Of a stretch of 64,000 nucleotides of DNA, positions 10,034-18,865 are shown piece after piece. The stretch comes from Intrasporangiaceae bacterium. Its GTDB lineage: Bacteria; Actinomycetota; Actinomycetes; Actinomycetales; Dermatophilaceae. The stretch is taken from contig JAJPIW010000061.1 of NCBI GenBank assembly GCA_021324575.1, positions 1 to 64,000 of the forward strand. Reading direction: 5' to 3'. Within the stretch, counting starts at the first letter, position 1, and every line of letters begins with the position of its first letter. The notes beneath the pieces are model-generated. The model worked only from the letters and a program-made list of their open reading frames with translations, was not told the origin of the DNA and did no database searches. The position numbers and the translations under genes are program-made.

Positions 10034-11244
10034 CCCAAGCCGCCCGGGCGCTCTTGCGGGAGGGCGACGGTGCGGGCGCCGAGCGCCTCCTCACCGCTGC
10101 CCTTGCCGACCGCCCCGCCGATGCCTGCGCCGACCCCGAGGTACTCCACCTGCTCGGGATCGCGGCCCACACCCAGGGCCGGCCCGGGGAGGCGGTGCGA
10201 TGGCTCGAGTCCGCGATCGCCGCTGGCCCTGATGAGGTGGCCGCGGCCAGTCTCCACAACGACCTGGGCAACGTCCTGCTGGAAACCGGTGCTCACGACC
10301 GGGCCGTCGCGGCATACGAGGCAAGCCTTGCCCTCGACCCTGATGACGGACCCACGTGGACCAACCTGGCCACGGCCCTGCGGCTCGGCCACGACGAGAC
10401 CGGCGCGGGTCGGGCGGCCCTGCGCGCCATCGAGCTGGACCGGAGCAGCGAGCCGGCCTGGCACGCGTTCTCGCTGGTCCTGCAGACCCTGGCCTCCCTC
10501 GGCCGGGCCGAGGACGCCGCCGACCTCACCCGCCGATGGCTCGCCATCGACCCGGGCAACCCGGTGGCACTGCACCGCCTTGCCGCCCTCGGCGAGGCGG
10601 CTGTCCCGGCCCGGGCGAGCGACGGCTACGTCGTGACGGTGTTCGACGGGGCCGCGACGAGCTTCGACACGCACATCGCCGCCCTCGGATATCGGGCGCC
10701 GCAGCTCGTCGCCGCCGAGCTGGGGCGGCGGCTCGGGCCGCCGAACGGCGGGCTGGTCGTCGCCGACATCGGCTGCGGGACCGGCCTGTCCGGTGCTGCC
10801 CTGCGGCCGTATGCCGTGCGGCTGGTCGGGTGCGACCTGTCCCTCGGGATGCTGCGTCAGGCCCAGCTGCGCGGCTGCTACGACGCCCTCGACAAGGCCG
10901 AGCTGGTCCGTTTCCTCCAGACCCAGCACGCGGCATACGACGTCGTGGCCTGCGTCGACACGCTCTGCTACGTCGGTGATCTCGGCGACTTCACCCGAGC
11001 CGTGGCAGGCGCGCTGCGACCCGGCGGGCTGCTCGTGGCGACCGTCGAGCGCGCGGCCGCCGACAGCGGGTGGAGGCTCACCGGCAGCGGGCGGTACGCC
11101 CACTCCGCCGACCACGTCGACAAGGCCTGCGCCGGCGCCGGACTCGTCGACCTCACCCACACCGAGGTGGTCCTCCGGGAGGAGGGCGGGGAGCCCGTCG
11201 TGGGCCTCGTCTGGTCCGCCCGGCGGACGACGATGAAGCAATAA
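10030..11244 (+). CDS. TPR-repeat SAM-dependent methyltransferase
   Basis: A 404-residue protein with two parts. Residues 1-190 are tetratricopeptide-like helical repeats (for example LHLLGIAAHTQGRPGEAVRWLE and LHNDLGNVLLETGAHDRAVAAYE). Residues 205-400 are a class I methyltransferase fold with motif I VVADIGCGTGLSG at 243-255 and a DVVACVDTLCYVGDL acidic strand. The GTG start overlaps the TGA of the Hcp-like gene by four bases, so translation is likely coupled. The pair suggests that the TPR part binds a protein, perhaps the Hcp-like partner, but the methylation substrate is unknown. Confidence 0.8.
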   Translation: MTQAARALLREGDGAGAERLLTAALADRPADACADPEVLHLLGIAAHTQGRPGEAVRWLESAIAAGPDEVAAASLHNDLGNVLLETGAHDRAVAAYEASLALDPDDGPTWTNLATALRLGHDETGAGRAALRAIELDRSSEPAWHAFSLVLQTLASLGRAEDAADLTRRWLAIDPGNPVALHRLAALGEAAVPARASDGYVVTVFDGAATSFDTHIAALGYRAPQLVAAELGRRLGPPNGGLVVADIGCGTGLSGAALRPYAVRLVGCDLSLGMLRQAQLRGCYDALDKAELVRFLQTQHAAYDVVACVDTLCYVGDLGDFTRAVAGALRPGGLLVATVERAAADSGWRLTGSGRYAHSADHVDKACAGAGLVDLTHTEVVLREEGGEPVVGLVWSARRTTMKQ

Positions 11245-11260
11245 CTCATATATGAGTTAT
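11241..11260. promoter_or_regulatory. AT-rich 20-bp perfect palindrome, putative autoregulatory operator
   Basis: ATAACTCATATATGAGTTAT is a perfect inverted repeat and stands out by its low G+C. Its right end supplies TATCGT (11258-11263), a TANNNT-type -10 box six bases before the GTG at 11270, the geometry of leaderless actinobacterial promoters. The downstream gene encodes an HTH protein, so autoregulation is a reasonable inference. Confidence 0.6.
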
Positions 11261-11269
11261 CGTGTCGGC

Positions 11270-12817
11270 GTGACCATCACGGCAAGCACTGACACCTACC
11301 TGACCCGCATCGGCACCCTCATCCGCGATGCCCGACGGCACAAGGACATGACGCAGAACGACCTCGCCGACCTGCTCGGCACCAGCCAGAGCGCGATCGG
11401 CCGGATCGAGCAGGGCAAGCAGAACCTCTCCCTGGAGATGCTCGCCCGCATCGGCGAGGCCCTCGACAGCGAGTTCGTCTCGGTCGGCCACTCCCAGCCG
11501 CAGAACCTGCGGATCGAGGGTGGCCGCCAGCTCTCCGGGTCGATCGACGTCAAGACGAGCAAGAACGCGGCCGTCGCGCTGCTGTGTGCCTCGCTCCTCA
11601 ACCGGGGCCGCACGACGCTGCGCAACCTGGCCAGGATCGAGGAGGTCAACCGGATCCTCGAGGTGCTCACCTCGATCGGGGTCAGGACCCGCTGGCTGCC
11701 CGACTCCAGCGACCTGGAGATCATCCCGCCCGCCCGCCTCGACCTGGCCGCCATGGACGAGGACGCCGCCCGCCGTACCCGGACCGTCATCATGTTCCTC
11801 GGCCCGCTCCTGCACGAGTTCGCCGAGTTCCGCCTCCCGTATGCCGGTGGCTGCGACCTCGGGTCACGCACCGTCGAGCCACACCTGTCGGCCCTGAAGT
11901 CCTTCGGCCTGGACGTGCAGGCGACGCACGGCTTCTACGAGTCCTTCGTCGATGCGGCGGTCACGCCCACCCGGCCGATCATCCTCACCGAGCGCGGCGA
12001 CACGGTGACCGAGAACGTCCTGCTCGCCGCCGCGCGGCATACGGGCACGACGGTCATCCGCAACGCCTCCCCCAACTACATGGTCCAGGACCTGTGCTTC
12101 TTCCTCCAGGCACTGGGCGTCCGGATCGAGGGCATCGGGACGACGACCCTCGCCGTCACCGGTGTCGCCGACATCGACGTCGACGTCGAGTACTCCCCCT
12201 CCGAGGACCCGATCGAGGCGATGAGCCTGCTCGCCGCGGCCGTCGTCACCGACTCCTCCATCACGATCAACCGGGTGCCGATCGAGTTCCTCGAGATCGA
12301 GCTGGCGACCCTGCAGGGCATGGGGATGCAGTACACCCTCTCCGACGAGTACCCCGCCGCCAACGGGCACACCCGCCTGGTCGACCTCACGACCTTCCCC
12401 GGGCCGCTGCGCGCGCCGATCGACAAGATCCACCCGATGCCGTTCCCCGGCCTCAACATCGACAACCTGCCGTTCTTCGCGCTCATCGCCGCCAAGGCCG
12501 AGGGCACGACGATGATCCACGACTGGGTCTATGAGAACCGGGCCATCTACCTCACCGACCTCACCAAGGTCGGCGCCAAGGTCCAGCTCCTCGACCCGCA
12601 CCGCGTGCTCATCGAGGGCCCGACGCCCAAGTGGCGCGCCGCCGAGGTCATGTGCCCGCCGGCGCTGCGCCCCGGCGTCGTCGTGCTGCTCGCGATGCTG
12701 GCCGCGCCGGGCACCTCGGTGCTGCGCAACGTCTACGTGATCAACCGGGGCTACGAGGACCTCGCCGAGCGGCTCAACGCCCTCGGCGCGAGCATCCAGA
12801 CCTTCCGCGACATCTGA
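11270..12817 (+). CDS. XRE-type HTH domain fused to MurA-like enolpyruvyl transferase
   Basis: A 515-residue protein. Residues about 8-70 form a Cro/C1-type helix-turn-helix (MTQNDLADLLGTSQSAIGRIEQGK). The rest is a MurA fold (UDP-GlcNAc 1-carboxyvinyltransferase): SKNAAVALLCASLL matches the Lys-Asn pair that binds UDP-GlcNAc, GGCDLGSRTVE carries the PEP-reactive cysteine (residue 195), and NIDNLPFFAL keeps the catalytic aspartate; NRGYEDLAERLNALGA matches the MurA C-terminus. GTG 11270 was chosen because an ATG at 11252 lies inside a palindrome and has no ribosome site, whereas 11270 fits a leaderless start. The enzyme residues suggest activity, but the HTH makes it a possible cell-wall precursor sensor. 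Several loops differ from canonical MurA. Confidence 0.85.
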   Translation: MTITASTDTYLTRIGTLIRDARRHKDMTQNDLADLLGTSQSAIGRIEQGKQNLSLEMLARIGEALDSEFVSVGHSQPQNLRIEGGRQLSGSIDVKTSKNAAVALLCASLLNRGRTTLRNLARIEEVNRILEVLTSIGVRTRWLPDSSDLEIIPPARLDLAAMDEDAARRTRTVIMFLGPLLHEFAEFRLPYAGGCDLGSRTVEPHLSALKSFGLDVQATHGFYESFVDAAVTPTRPIILTERGDTVTENVLLAAARHTGTTVIRNASPNYMVQDLCFFLQALGVRIEGIGTTTLAVTGVADIDVDVEYSPSEDPIEAMSLLAAAVVTDSSITINRVPIEFLEIELATLQGMGMQYTLSDEYPAANGHTRLVDLTTFPGPLRAPIDKIHPMPFPGLNIDNLPFFALIAAKAEGTTMIHDWVYENRAIYLTDLTKVGAKVQLLDPHRVLIEGPTPKWRAAEVMCPPALRPGVVVLLAMLAAPGTSVLRNVYVINRGYEDLAERLNALGASIQTFRDI

Positions 12818-12991
12818 CGTCTGCGTCGTTGGGGGCCCCGACCCTCAGATCCGCAGACGCAAGGCACAGGCCCCGGCTAGCGTCTGCGTCGTTGGGGGCC
12901 CCGACCCTCAGATCCGCAGACGCAAGGGTCAGGCCCCGGCTAGCGTCTGCGTCGTTGGGGGCCCCGACCCTCAGATCCGCAGACGCAAGGG
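12818..12991. repeat. Three tandem copies of a 63-bp hairpin-forming repeat
   Basis: Copies begin at 12818, 12881 and 12944; the third is cut after about 48 bp where the dxs stop codon begins. Each copy holds an inverted repeat CGTCTGCG...CGCAGACG (12818-12825 with 12852-12859 in copy 1) enclosing GGGGGCCCC. The array fills the entire gap between the convergent HTH-murA and dxs genes and could act as a bidirectional terminator. Confidence 0.9.
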
Positions 12992-14866
12992 TCAGAGGCG
13001 GGGCTCGAGGTCGGCGACGATGTGGTCGGGGGTGAGCCCGACGGCGTCGAGCACCTGACCGCGGTTGGCGTGGTCGATGAAGGCCTTGGGCAGGCCGTAG
13101 CCGTGGACCGGCACGGTCAGCCCGGCGTCCGAGAGAGCCCGGTGGATCTGGCTGCCGACGGCGCCAGGTGCGACATTGTCCTCGAGGACGGCCACGGCGT
13201 CGGCCGCCCGGGCCAGCGCGATGAGGTCGTCGCTCACCGGCAGCGCCCAGACCGGGTCGACGACCCGGACCCGGCGGCCGCCCGCGGTGAGCTTGTCCCC
13301 CACCGTCAACGCGGTGCCCGCCATCGAGCCCAGGCCGATGACGAGCACGTCGACGTCACACTCGGCATCGGCGTCGGGCTCGGCGAGCACGTCCACCGTG
13401 CCGGCCCGGCGCACGGCGTCGATGCTCGTGCCGGCGGCCCCCTTGGGGAACCGGATGACGCTCGGGGCGTCGTCGATGTCGACGGCGACGCGCAGCGCGG
13501 CAGCGACCTGGTCGCCGTCGCGCGGCGCCGCCAGGTGCAGCCCGGGGACGATGGAGGTGATCGCCATGTCCCACATGCCGTGGTGGCTCGCGCCGTCGGG
13601 GCCGGTCACACCGGAGCGGTCGAGGACGAAGGTGACGCCGGCCTTGTGCAGGGCGCAGTCCATGAGCAGCTGGTCGAAGGCCCGGTTGAGGAAGGTCGCA
13701 TAGACGGCGACGACCGGGTGCAGACCGGCATACGCGAGGCCCGCGGCCATCGTGACCGCGTGCTGCTCGGCGATGCCGACGTCGAAGGTGCGGTCCGGGT
13801 AGGCGTCGGCGAAGGGCTTGAGCCCGACCGGGATCATCATCGCCGCGGTGATGGCCACCAGGTCGGGACGCTGCGCACCGAGCCGGACCATCTCGTCACC
13901 GAACTCGTCGGTCCAGCTGCGTCCGGAGATCTCGATGGGCAGGCCGGTCTCGGGGTTGATGACGCCGACGGAGTGGAACTGGTCGGCCTCGTCGCGGATG
14001 GCCGGGGTATAGCCGCGGCCCTTCTGGGTGATCACGTGGACGAGCACCGGGCCACCGAACGCGCGAGCCTTGCGCAGGGCCGACTCGAGCGCCTGCTCGT
14101 CATGGCCGTCGACCGGGCCGAGGTACTTCAGGCCGAGGTCCTCGAACATCCCCTGCGGGGCGACGATGTCCTTGATGCCCTTCTTCATGCCGTGCAACGT
14201 CTCGTACATCGCCCCGCCCACGACCGGCGTCCGGTTCAGGGTGTTCTTGCCCCAGTCCAGGACCTTCTCGTAGCTGCGGGTCGTGCGCAGCGTCGCGAGG
14301 TGGTCGGCGAGCCCGCCGGCCGTCGGCGCATAGGAGCGTTCGTTGTCGTTGACGACGATGACGAGGGGCAGGTCCTTGTCGGCGGCGATGTTGTTGATCG
14401 CCTCCCAGGCCATCCCGCCGGTCAGGGCACCGTCACCGATGACGGCAACCGTGTAGCGGTCGCGCTCCCCCGAGATCCGGCGGCCGCTCGCGATGCCCGC
14501 CGCCCAGGACAGCGACGTCGAGGCGTGCGAGTTCTCCACGACGTCGTGCTCGGACTCCGACCGGCTCGGGTACCCGGACAGCCCGCCCCGCGTCCGCAGC
14601 CCCGAGAAGTCGTGCCGGCCGGTGAGCAGCTTGTGGACGTAGGACTGGTGCCCGGTGTCGAAGACGATCGCGTCGCGTGGGGTGGTGAAGACGCGGTGCA
14701 GGGCGATGGTCAGCTCGACGACACCGAGGTTGGGCCCGAGGTGGCCACCGGTGCGCGACACCTGCTCGACGAGGAAGTCACGGATCTCCTGGGCCAGCGC
14801 CGGGAGCTGCTCCACCGGCAGGGCCTTCAGGTCGCCGGGACCGCGGATGGTGTCGAGCACGCTCAC
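12992..14866 (-). CDS. dxs: 1-deoxy-D-xylulose-5-phosphate synthase
   Basis: Thiamine-diphosphate enzyme that condenses pyruvate with glyceraldehyde 3-phosphate, the first step of the MEP isoprenoid pathway. The 624-residue protein shows the N-terminal [16 protein letters not shown] and [16 protein letters not shown] motifs, the thiamine-diphosphate motif [16 protein letters not shown], and the transketolase-type pyrimidine-binding part ([17 protein letters not shown]). The GTG at 14866 ([10 protein letters not shown]) was chosen over the upstream-open frame because homology starts there and GAGGAAGGA lies upstream. Confidence 0.96.
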   Translation of the reverse strand: MSVLDTIRGPGDLKALPVEQLPALAQEIRDFLVEQVSRTGGHLGPNLGVVELTIALHRVFTTPRDAIVFDTGHQSYVHKLLTGRHDFSGLRTRGGLSGYPSRSESEHDVVENSHASTSLSWAAGIASGRRISGERDRYTVAVIGDGALTGGMAWEAINNIAADKDLPLVIVVNDNERSYAPTAGGLADHLATLRTTRSYEKVLDWGKNTLNRTPVVGGAMYETLHGMKKGIKDIVAPQGMFEDLGLKYLGPVDGHDEQALESALRKARAFGGPVLVHVITQKGRGYTPAIRDEADQFHSVGVINPETGLPIEISGRSWTDEFGDEMVRLGAQRPDLVAITAAMMIPVGLKPFADAYPDRTFDVGIAEQHAVTMAAGLAYAGLHPVVAVYATFLNRAFDQLLMDCALHKAGVTFVLDRSGVTGPDGASHHGMWDMAITSIVPGLHLAAPRDGDQVAAALRVAVDIDDAPSVIRFPKGAAGTSIDAVRRAGTVDVLAEPDADAECDVDVLVIGLGSMAGTALTVGDKLTAGGRRVRVVDPVWALPVSDDLIALARAADAVAVLEDNVAPGAVGSQIHRALSDAGLTVPVHGYGLPKAFIDHANRGQVLDAVGLTPDHIVADLEPRL

Positions 14867-14970
14867 GGTTGCGGTGGGTCCTTCCTCGGGCAGGATGATC
14901 GACCGCCCAGTGTATGCCGTGTGGCCGGCTCCCAGCCGGTCCCGCGCTCGTCGCTCCCTCGTCGCACGCC

Positions 14971-15339
14971 TCACAGCCGCGGCACGAACCGCTTGCCCGA
15001 GAACGCCTCGAAGAGGAGCGCGGCCGACCGCTGGGCGGCCAGCAGGCGCACGCCCTCGGCCTCCAGGTCGGCCATCACCTGCTGCAGCCCCTCCGGGCCG
15101 ACGTGGTCACCCAGCTCGACCCGGACGTCGCGGTAGGCCTGCCGCATGCCGACCAGCTGGGCGTCGATGTGCCGCCGCGCCACCCAGGCGAGGGCGACGG
15201 GGTGCCGCCGCCACCCGGCATACGCGCGGTAGTCCGGCGGGCAGTGGTCGAGCAGCCACGACACGGCCGGGACCTGCCAGCCGGGCGCCTCGGGGGGCGG
15301 CACGGCGGCCGGCCAGCCGGGAGGGGACGTTGCGCTCAC
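14971..15339 (-). CDS. Hypothetical protein, dxs-adjacent
   Basis: I do not recognise this 122-residue protein. It starts at a GTG (VSATSPPGW) with a Pro-rich N-terminus; residues 25-118 are predicted largely helical, with a conserved-looking central stretch ([29 protein letters not shown]) broken by charged helices and a C-terminal SGKRFVPRL. No signal peptide or membrane segment. It lies 104 bp upstream of dxs on the same strand and faces the sulfite reductase gene. GC-rich codon use matches its neighbours, so it looks like a real gene. Confidence 0.6.
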   Translation of the reverse strand: MSATSPPGWPAAVPPPEAPGWQVPAVSWLLDHCPPDYRAYAGWRRHPVALAWVARRHIDAQLVGMRQAYRDVRVELGDHVGPEGLQQVMADLEAEGVRLLAAQRSAALLFEAFSGKRFVPRL

Positions 15340-15456
15340 GAGAACAGTGTGCGCGGCCCCGCCGACAGCCCGCCCGGACGACGTCCCGGCGCCGTCCGGG
15401 CGGGGTCCGGGCACCGTCCGCCACGTCCGGATCGTGGACCTCGGGAATGCGGGTGA

Positions 15457-15471
15457 ATAATGCGAGATTAT
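15457..15471. promoter_or_regulatory. Inverted repeat ATAAT-N5-ATTAT upstream of the sulfur operon
   Basis: A 5-bp-arm inverted repeat in an AT-rich island within the 171-bp gap between divergent genes, about 40 bp before the sulfite reductase start. Position suggests a promoter or regulator site for the sulfate-assimilation operon; the regulator is unknown and no SAM or T-box riboswitch is apparent. Confidence 0.35.
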
Positions 15472-15510
15472 GGTTTTCATCAAGTCCTGTAATCACCGGA
15501 AAGGTTTCGC

Positions 15511-17223
15511 GTGTCCGTGACCGACCACCGTTCCGCCTCCTCGGCCCAGGTCCGCCCGCCCCGCGCGGGACGGTCCAACGGCCAGTGGGCGATCGACGGC
15601 ACCGAGCCGCTCAACGCCAACGAGGTGTTCAAGGCCGAGGACAACGGGCTCAACGTCCGCGAGCGGATCGAGCAGGTCTACTCCGTCGAGGGCTTCGACT
15701 CGATCACGGGCGACGACCTGCACGGTCGGTTCCGGTGGTGGGGCCTGTACACCCAGCGTCGGCCCGGCATCGACGGCGGACGCACCGCCCAGCTGGAGAC
15801 CCACGAGCTGGAGGACAAGTACTTCATGCTCCGGGTCCGGATCGACGGCGGGGCCCTGACGGTCGAGCAGCTGCGGGTCATCGCGGGCATCTCCCGCGAC
15901 TTCGGTCGCGACACCGCCGACATCACCGACCGGCAGAACATCCAGCTGCACTGGATCGCGGTCGAGGACGTGCCCGAGATCTGGCGACGTCTGGAGGCGG
16001 TCGGCCTGCAGACCACGGAGGCGTGTGGCGACACTCCTCGTGTCATCCTCGGCTCACCGCTGGCCGGCATCGCCGCGGACGAGATCATCGACCCCACCCC
16101 GGTCATCGAGGAGATCACGACCCGCTTCATCGGCGACCCGTCGCTGGCCAACCTGCCCCGCAAGTTCAAGACGGCGATCACCGGGCACCCGAGCCTGGAC
16201 GTCGTCCACGAGATCAACGACATCTCCCTCGTCGGCGTCGTCCACCCCGAGCTCGGCGTCGGCTACGACCTCTGGGTCGGTGGCGGTCTCTCGACGTCGC
16301 CGCGGCTGGCCGAGCGGCTGGGTGTCTTCGTCGCCCCCGAGGCCGCCGCGGACGTGTGGCTCGGCGTCATCTCGATCTTCCGCGACTACGGCTACCGGCG
16401 GCTGCGCAACAAGGCCCGGCTGAAGTTCCTCCTCGCAGAGTGGGGACCGGAGAAGTTCCGCGACGTGCTCGAGACCGAGTACCTCGGCCACCGCCTGCCC
16501 GACGGCCCACCCCCGCCCCCGTCGACCGGGCCCGGCGACCACGTCGGCGTCCACGTGCAGAACGACGGGCTGCGCTATGTCGGCGCCACGCCCACCGTCG
16601 GGCGCGTGAGCGGCGCGATCCTCGAGGGTCTTGCTGACGCCGTCGAGCGCGCCGGCTCAGACCGGCTGCGTCTCACGCCGCACCAGAAGCTCGTCGTCCT
16701 CGACGTGCCCGCCGCCGCCGTCGACACCCTCGTCGCCGATCTCGACGCGCTGGGTCTGTCGACCGCCCCGTCACCGTTCCGGCGTTCGACGATCGCCTGC
16801 ACGGGCATCGAGTTCTGCAAGCTGGCCATCGTCGAGACCAAGCAGACTGCGGCGACCGCGATCGCCGAGCTGGAGAAGCGGCTCGCCGGAGTCGAGCTCG
16901 ACACGCCGATCTCGTTGCACGTCAACGGTTGCCCGAACTCCTGCGCGCGGATCCAGACCGCCGACATCGGCCTCAAGGGTCAGATCGTCACGACCGACGA
17001 CGGCGTCCAGCAGCCCGGGTTCCAAGTCCACCTCGGTGGCGGCCTCGCCGGCAGCGACCGCCTCGACGCCGGTCTCGGCCGCACGGTCCGTGGCCTCAAG
17101 GTGACCGCCGACGGGCTCCCCGACTACGTCGAGCGGGTCGTCCGCCGCTACCTCGCCGACCGGACCATCGGCGAGCCGTTCGCCACCTGGGCACACCGGG
17201 CCGAGGAAGGAGCGCTCCAGTGA
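15511..17223 (+). CDS. sir: Ferredoxin-type assimilatory sulfite reductase
   Basis: Sirohaem/[4Fe-4S] enzyme that reduces sulfite to sulfide with six electrons. The cluster ligands are visible as C430 and C436 (ACTGIEFCKLA) plus C474 and C478 (NGCPNSCAR). Y80 (GLYTQ) and C172 (EACGDTPR) occupy the places of the Tyr-Cys crosslink described for mycobacterial SirA, which supports sulfite rather than nitrite reduction. The 570-residue length fits that type. It is the first gene of a six-gene sulfate operon; the GTG start follows a GGAAAGG. Its stop overlaps the cysH start. Confidence 0.92.
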   Translation: MSVTDHRSASSAQVRPPRAGRSNGQWAIDGTEPLNANEVFKAEDNGLNVRERIEQVYSVEGFDSITGDDLHGRFRWWGLYTQRRPGIDGGRTAQLETHELEDKYFMLRVRIDGGALTVEQLRVIAGISRDFGRDTADITDRQNIQLHWIAVEDVPEIWRRLEAVGLQTTEACGDTPRVILGSPLAGIAADEIIDPTPVIEEITTRFIGDPSLANLPRKFKTAITGHPSLDVVHEINDISLVGVVHPELGVGYDLWVGGGLSTSPRLAERLGVFVAPEAAADVWLGVISIFRDYGYRRLRNKARLKFLLAEWGPEKFRDVLETEYLGHRLPDGPPPPPSTGPGDHVGVHVQNDGLRYVGATPTVGRVSGAILEGLADAVERAGSDRLRLTPHQKLVVLDVPAAAVDTLVADLDALGLSTAPSPFRRSTIACTGIEFCKLAIVETKQTAATAIAELEKRLAGVELDTPISLHVNGCPNSCARIQTADIGLKGQIVTTDDGVQQPGFQVHLGGGLAGSDRLDAGLGRTVRGLKVTADGLPDYVERVVRRYLADRTIGEPFATWAHRAEEGALQ

Positions 17224-17927
17224 GCACGACCACCAGGCGCAGCCTCGAGGAGCTCCGCGCCCTCGCCGAGACCGGGTCCCGCGAGCTGGCCGACGCCGAC
17301 GCCGACACCATCGCCCGCTGGGCCGCCGAGAACTTCCCCGGCAGCCTCGCCGTCGCCTGCAGCATGGCCGATGCCGTTCTGCCGCACGTGATCTCGCAGC
17401 ACGCGCCCGGTGTCGACGTGCTGTTCCTCGACACCGGCTACCACTTCACCGACACCCTCGTCACGCGCGACATCGTCGCCGAGGAGCTCGACGTGACCAT
17501 CGTCGACGTCACCCCCAAGCTGACGGTCACCGAGCAGGACGCGGCATACGGCAAGGACCTGTTCGGTCGCGACCCGGCTGCCTGCTGCCGCATGCGCAAG
17601 GTCGAGCCGCTCGCGGACTCCCTCGCCGGGTACGAAGCGTGGGTGACCGGTGTCCGCCGCGACGAGGGACCGACCCGCGCCGACACCCCGGTCGTCACCT
17701 TCGACGAGGTGCACGGCCTGGTCAAGATCAACCCGCTCGCGGCCTGGACCTTCGAAGAGCTGCTCTCGTATGCCGCGGAGCACCGGGTCCCGGTCAACCT
17801 CCTTGTCACCAATGGCTACCCGTCGATCGGGTGCGAGCCCTGCACCCGCCCGGTGGCCGAGGGCGAGGACCCGCGGGCCGGACGCTGGGCGGGCTTCGCC
17901 AAGACCGAGTGCGGGATCCACACGTGA
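17220..17927 (+). CDS. cysH: APS reductase (thioredoxin-dependent, iron-sulfur type)
   Basis: Reduces adenylyl sulfate to sulfite and AMP. Of the 235 residues, C122-C123 (CCRM) and C205/C208 (IGCEPC) are the four cluster ligands typical of APS-type reductases, absent from PAPS-specific enzymes, and C231 in ECGIHT is the catalytic cysteine. LDTGYHF binds the nucleotide. The GTG start overlaps the sulfite reductase stop. Because cysC is absent from the operon and the cluster is present, direct APS use is the best reading. Confidence 0.93.
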   Translation: MSTTTRRSLEELRALAETGSRELADADADTIARWAAENFPGSLAVACSMADAVLPHVISQHAPGVDVLFLDTGYHFTDTLVTRDIVAEELDVTIVDVTPKLTVTEQDAAYGKDLFGRDPAACCRMRKVEPLADSLAGYEAWVTGVRRDEGPTRADTPVVTFDEVHGLVKINPLAAWTFEELLSYAAEHRVPVNLLVTNGYPSIGCEPCTRPVAEGEDPRAGRWAGFAKTECGIHT

Positions 17928-18865
17928 GCGCCGCTGTGACGACAGCGGACCAGGGGACGACCGGCGAGCCGCTGCGCCTCAGCCAGCTCGACGTCCTGGA
18001 GTCCGAGGCGATCCTCGTCATCCGCGAGATCGCGGCTGAGCTCGAGCGACCGGTGCTGCTCTTCAGCGGCGGCAAGGACTCGGTCGTCATGCTGCACCTG
18101 GCAGCCAAGGCGTTCTGGCCGGCGCCCATCCCGTTCCCCGTGCTGCACGTCGACACCGGGCACAACTTCCCCGAGGTCCTCGCCTACCGCGACGCGACCG
18201 TCGAGCGGCTCGGCCTGCGCCTGGTCGTGGCGTCCGTGCAGGACTACATCGACGACGGCCGCCTCCGCGAGCGGGCCGACGGCACCCGCAACCCCCTGCA
18301 GACCCAGCCCCTCCTCGACGCCATCGCCGCCGGGCGCTTCGACGGCGTCTTCGGCGGTGGGCGACGCGACGAGGAGAAGGCCCGCGCCAAGGAGCGCGTC
18401 GTCAGCCTCCGCGACGAGTTCGGCCAGTGGGACCCCAAGAACCAGCGGCCCGAGCTGTGGAACCTGTTCAACCCGCGGCACCGCCCGGGTGAGCACGTCC
18501 GGGTCTTTCCCCTCTCCAACTGGACCGAGCTGGACGTGTGGCAGTATATCGAGCGCGAGGCCATCGCGCTGCCTGCCCTCTACTACGCCCACGAGCGGGA
18601 CGTCTTTGCCCGCGACGGGATGTGGCTCGCTGTCGGGCCGTACTCCCAGCCACATGGTGGGGAGACCGTGGAGACACGTGTCGTCCGCTACCGCACGGTC
18701 GGCGACATGTCGTGCACGGGAGCCGTGGACTCTTCTGCCGCAACGGTTTCCGATGTCGTGGCTGAGGTCGCCGCCTCGACCCTCACCGAGCGTGGCGCCA
18801 CCCGTGCCGACGACCGGCTCTCCGAAGCCGCCATGGAGGACCGCAAGAAGGAGGGGTACTTCTGA
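17924..18865 (+). CDS. cysD: Sulfate adenylyltransferase subunit 2
   Basis: Catalytic subunit of ATP sulfurylase, forming APS from sulfate and ATP. The 313-residue protein has the PP-loop SGGKDS at 48-53 and the conserved HVDTGHNFPEVL, FGGGRRDEEKARAKER and FPLSNWTELDVWQYI segments, ending in KKEGYF as usual. It starts at a GTG overlapping the cysH stop and ends overlapping the cysN start, so the sulfurylase subunits are made in equal amounts. Confidence 0.95.
   Translation: MSAAVTTADQGTTGEPLRLSQLDVLESEAILVIREIAAELERPVLLFSGGKDSVVMLHLAAKAFWPAPIPFPVLHVDTGHNFPEVLAYRDATVERLGLRLVVASVQDYIDDGRLRERADGTRNPLQTQPLLDAIAAGRFDGVFGGGRRDEEKARAKERVVSLRDEFGQWDPKNQRPELWNLFNPRHRPGEHVRVFPLSNWTELDVWQYIEREAIALPALYYAHERDVFARDGMWLAVGPYSQPHGGETVETRVVRYRTVGDMSCTGAVDSSAATVSDVVAEVAASTLTERGATRADDRLSEAAMEDRKKEGYF

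Noticed and set aside
9563-11244. A complete type VI secretion locus
   Set aside because: Only the Hcp-like gene is present; no TssB/C, VgrG or ClpV-like gene in the window.
12818-12991. CRISPR array
   Set aside because: Units are adjacent with no unique spacers, only three copies, no cas genes.
15340-15510. SAM or cobalamin riboswitch before the sulfur operon
   Set aside because: No conserved core or long leader; only about 170 bp shared with a divergent gene.
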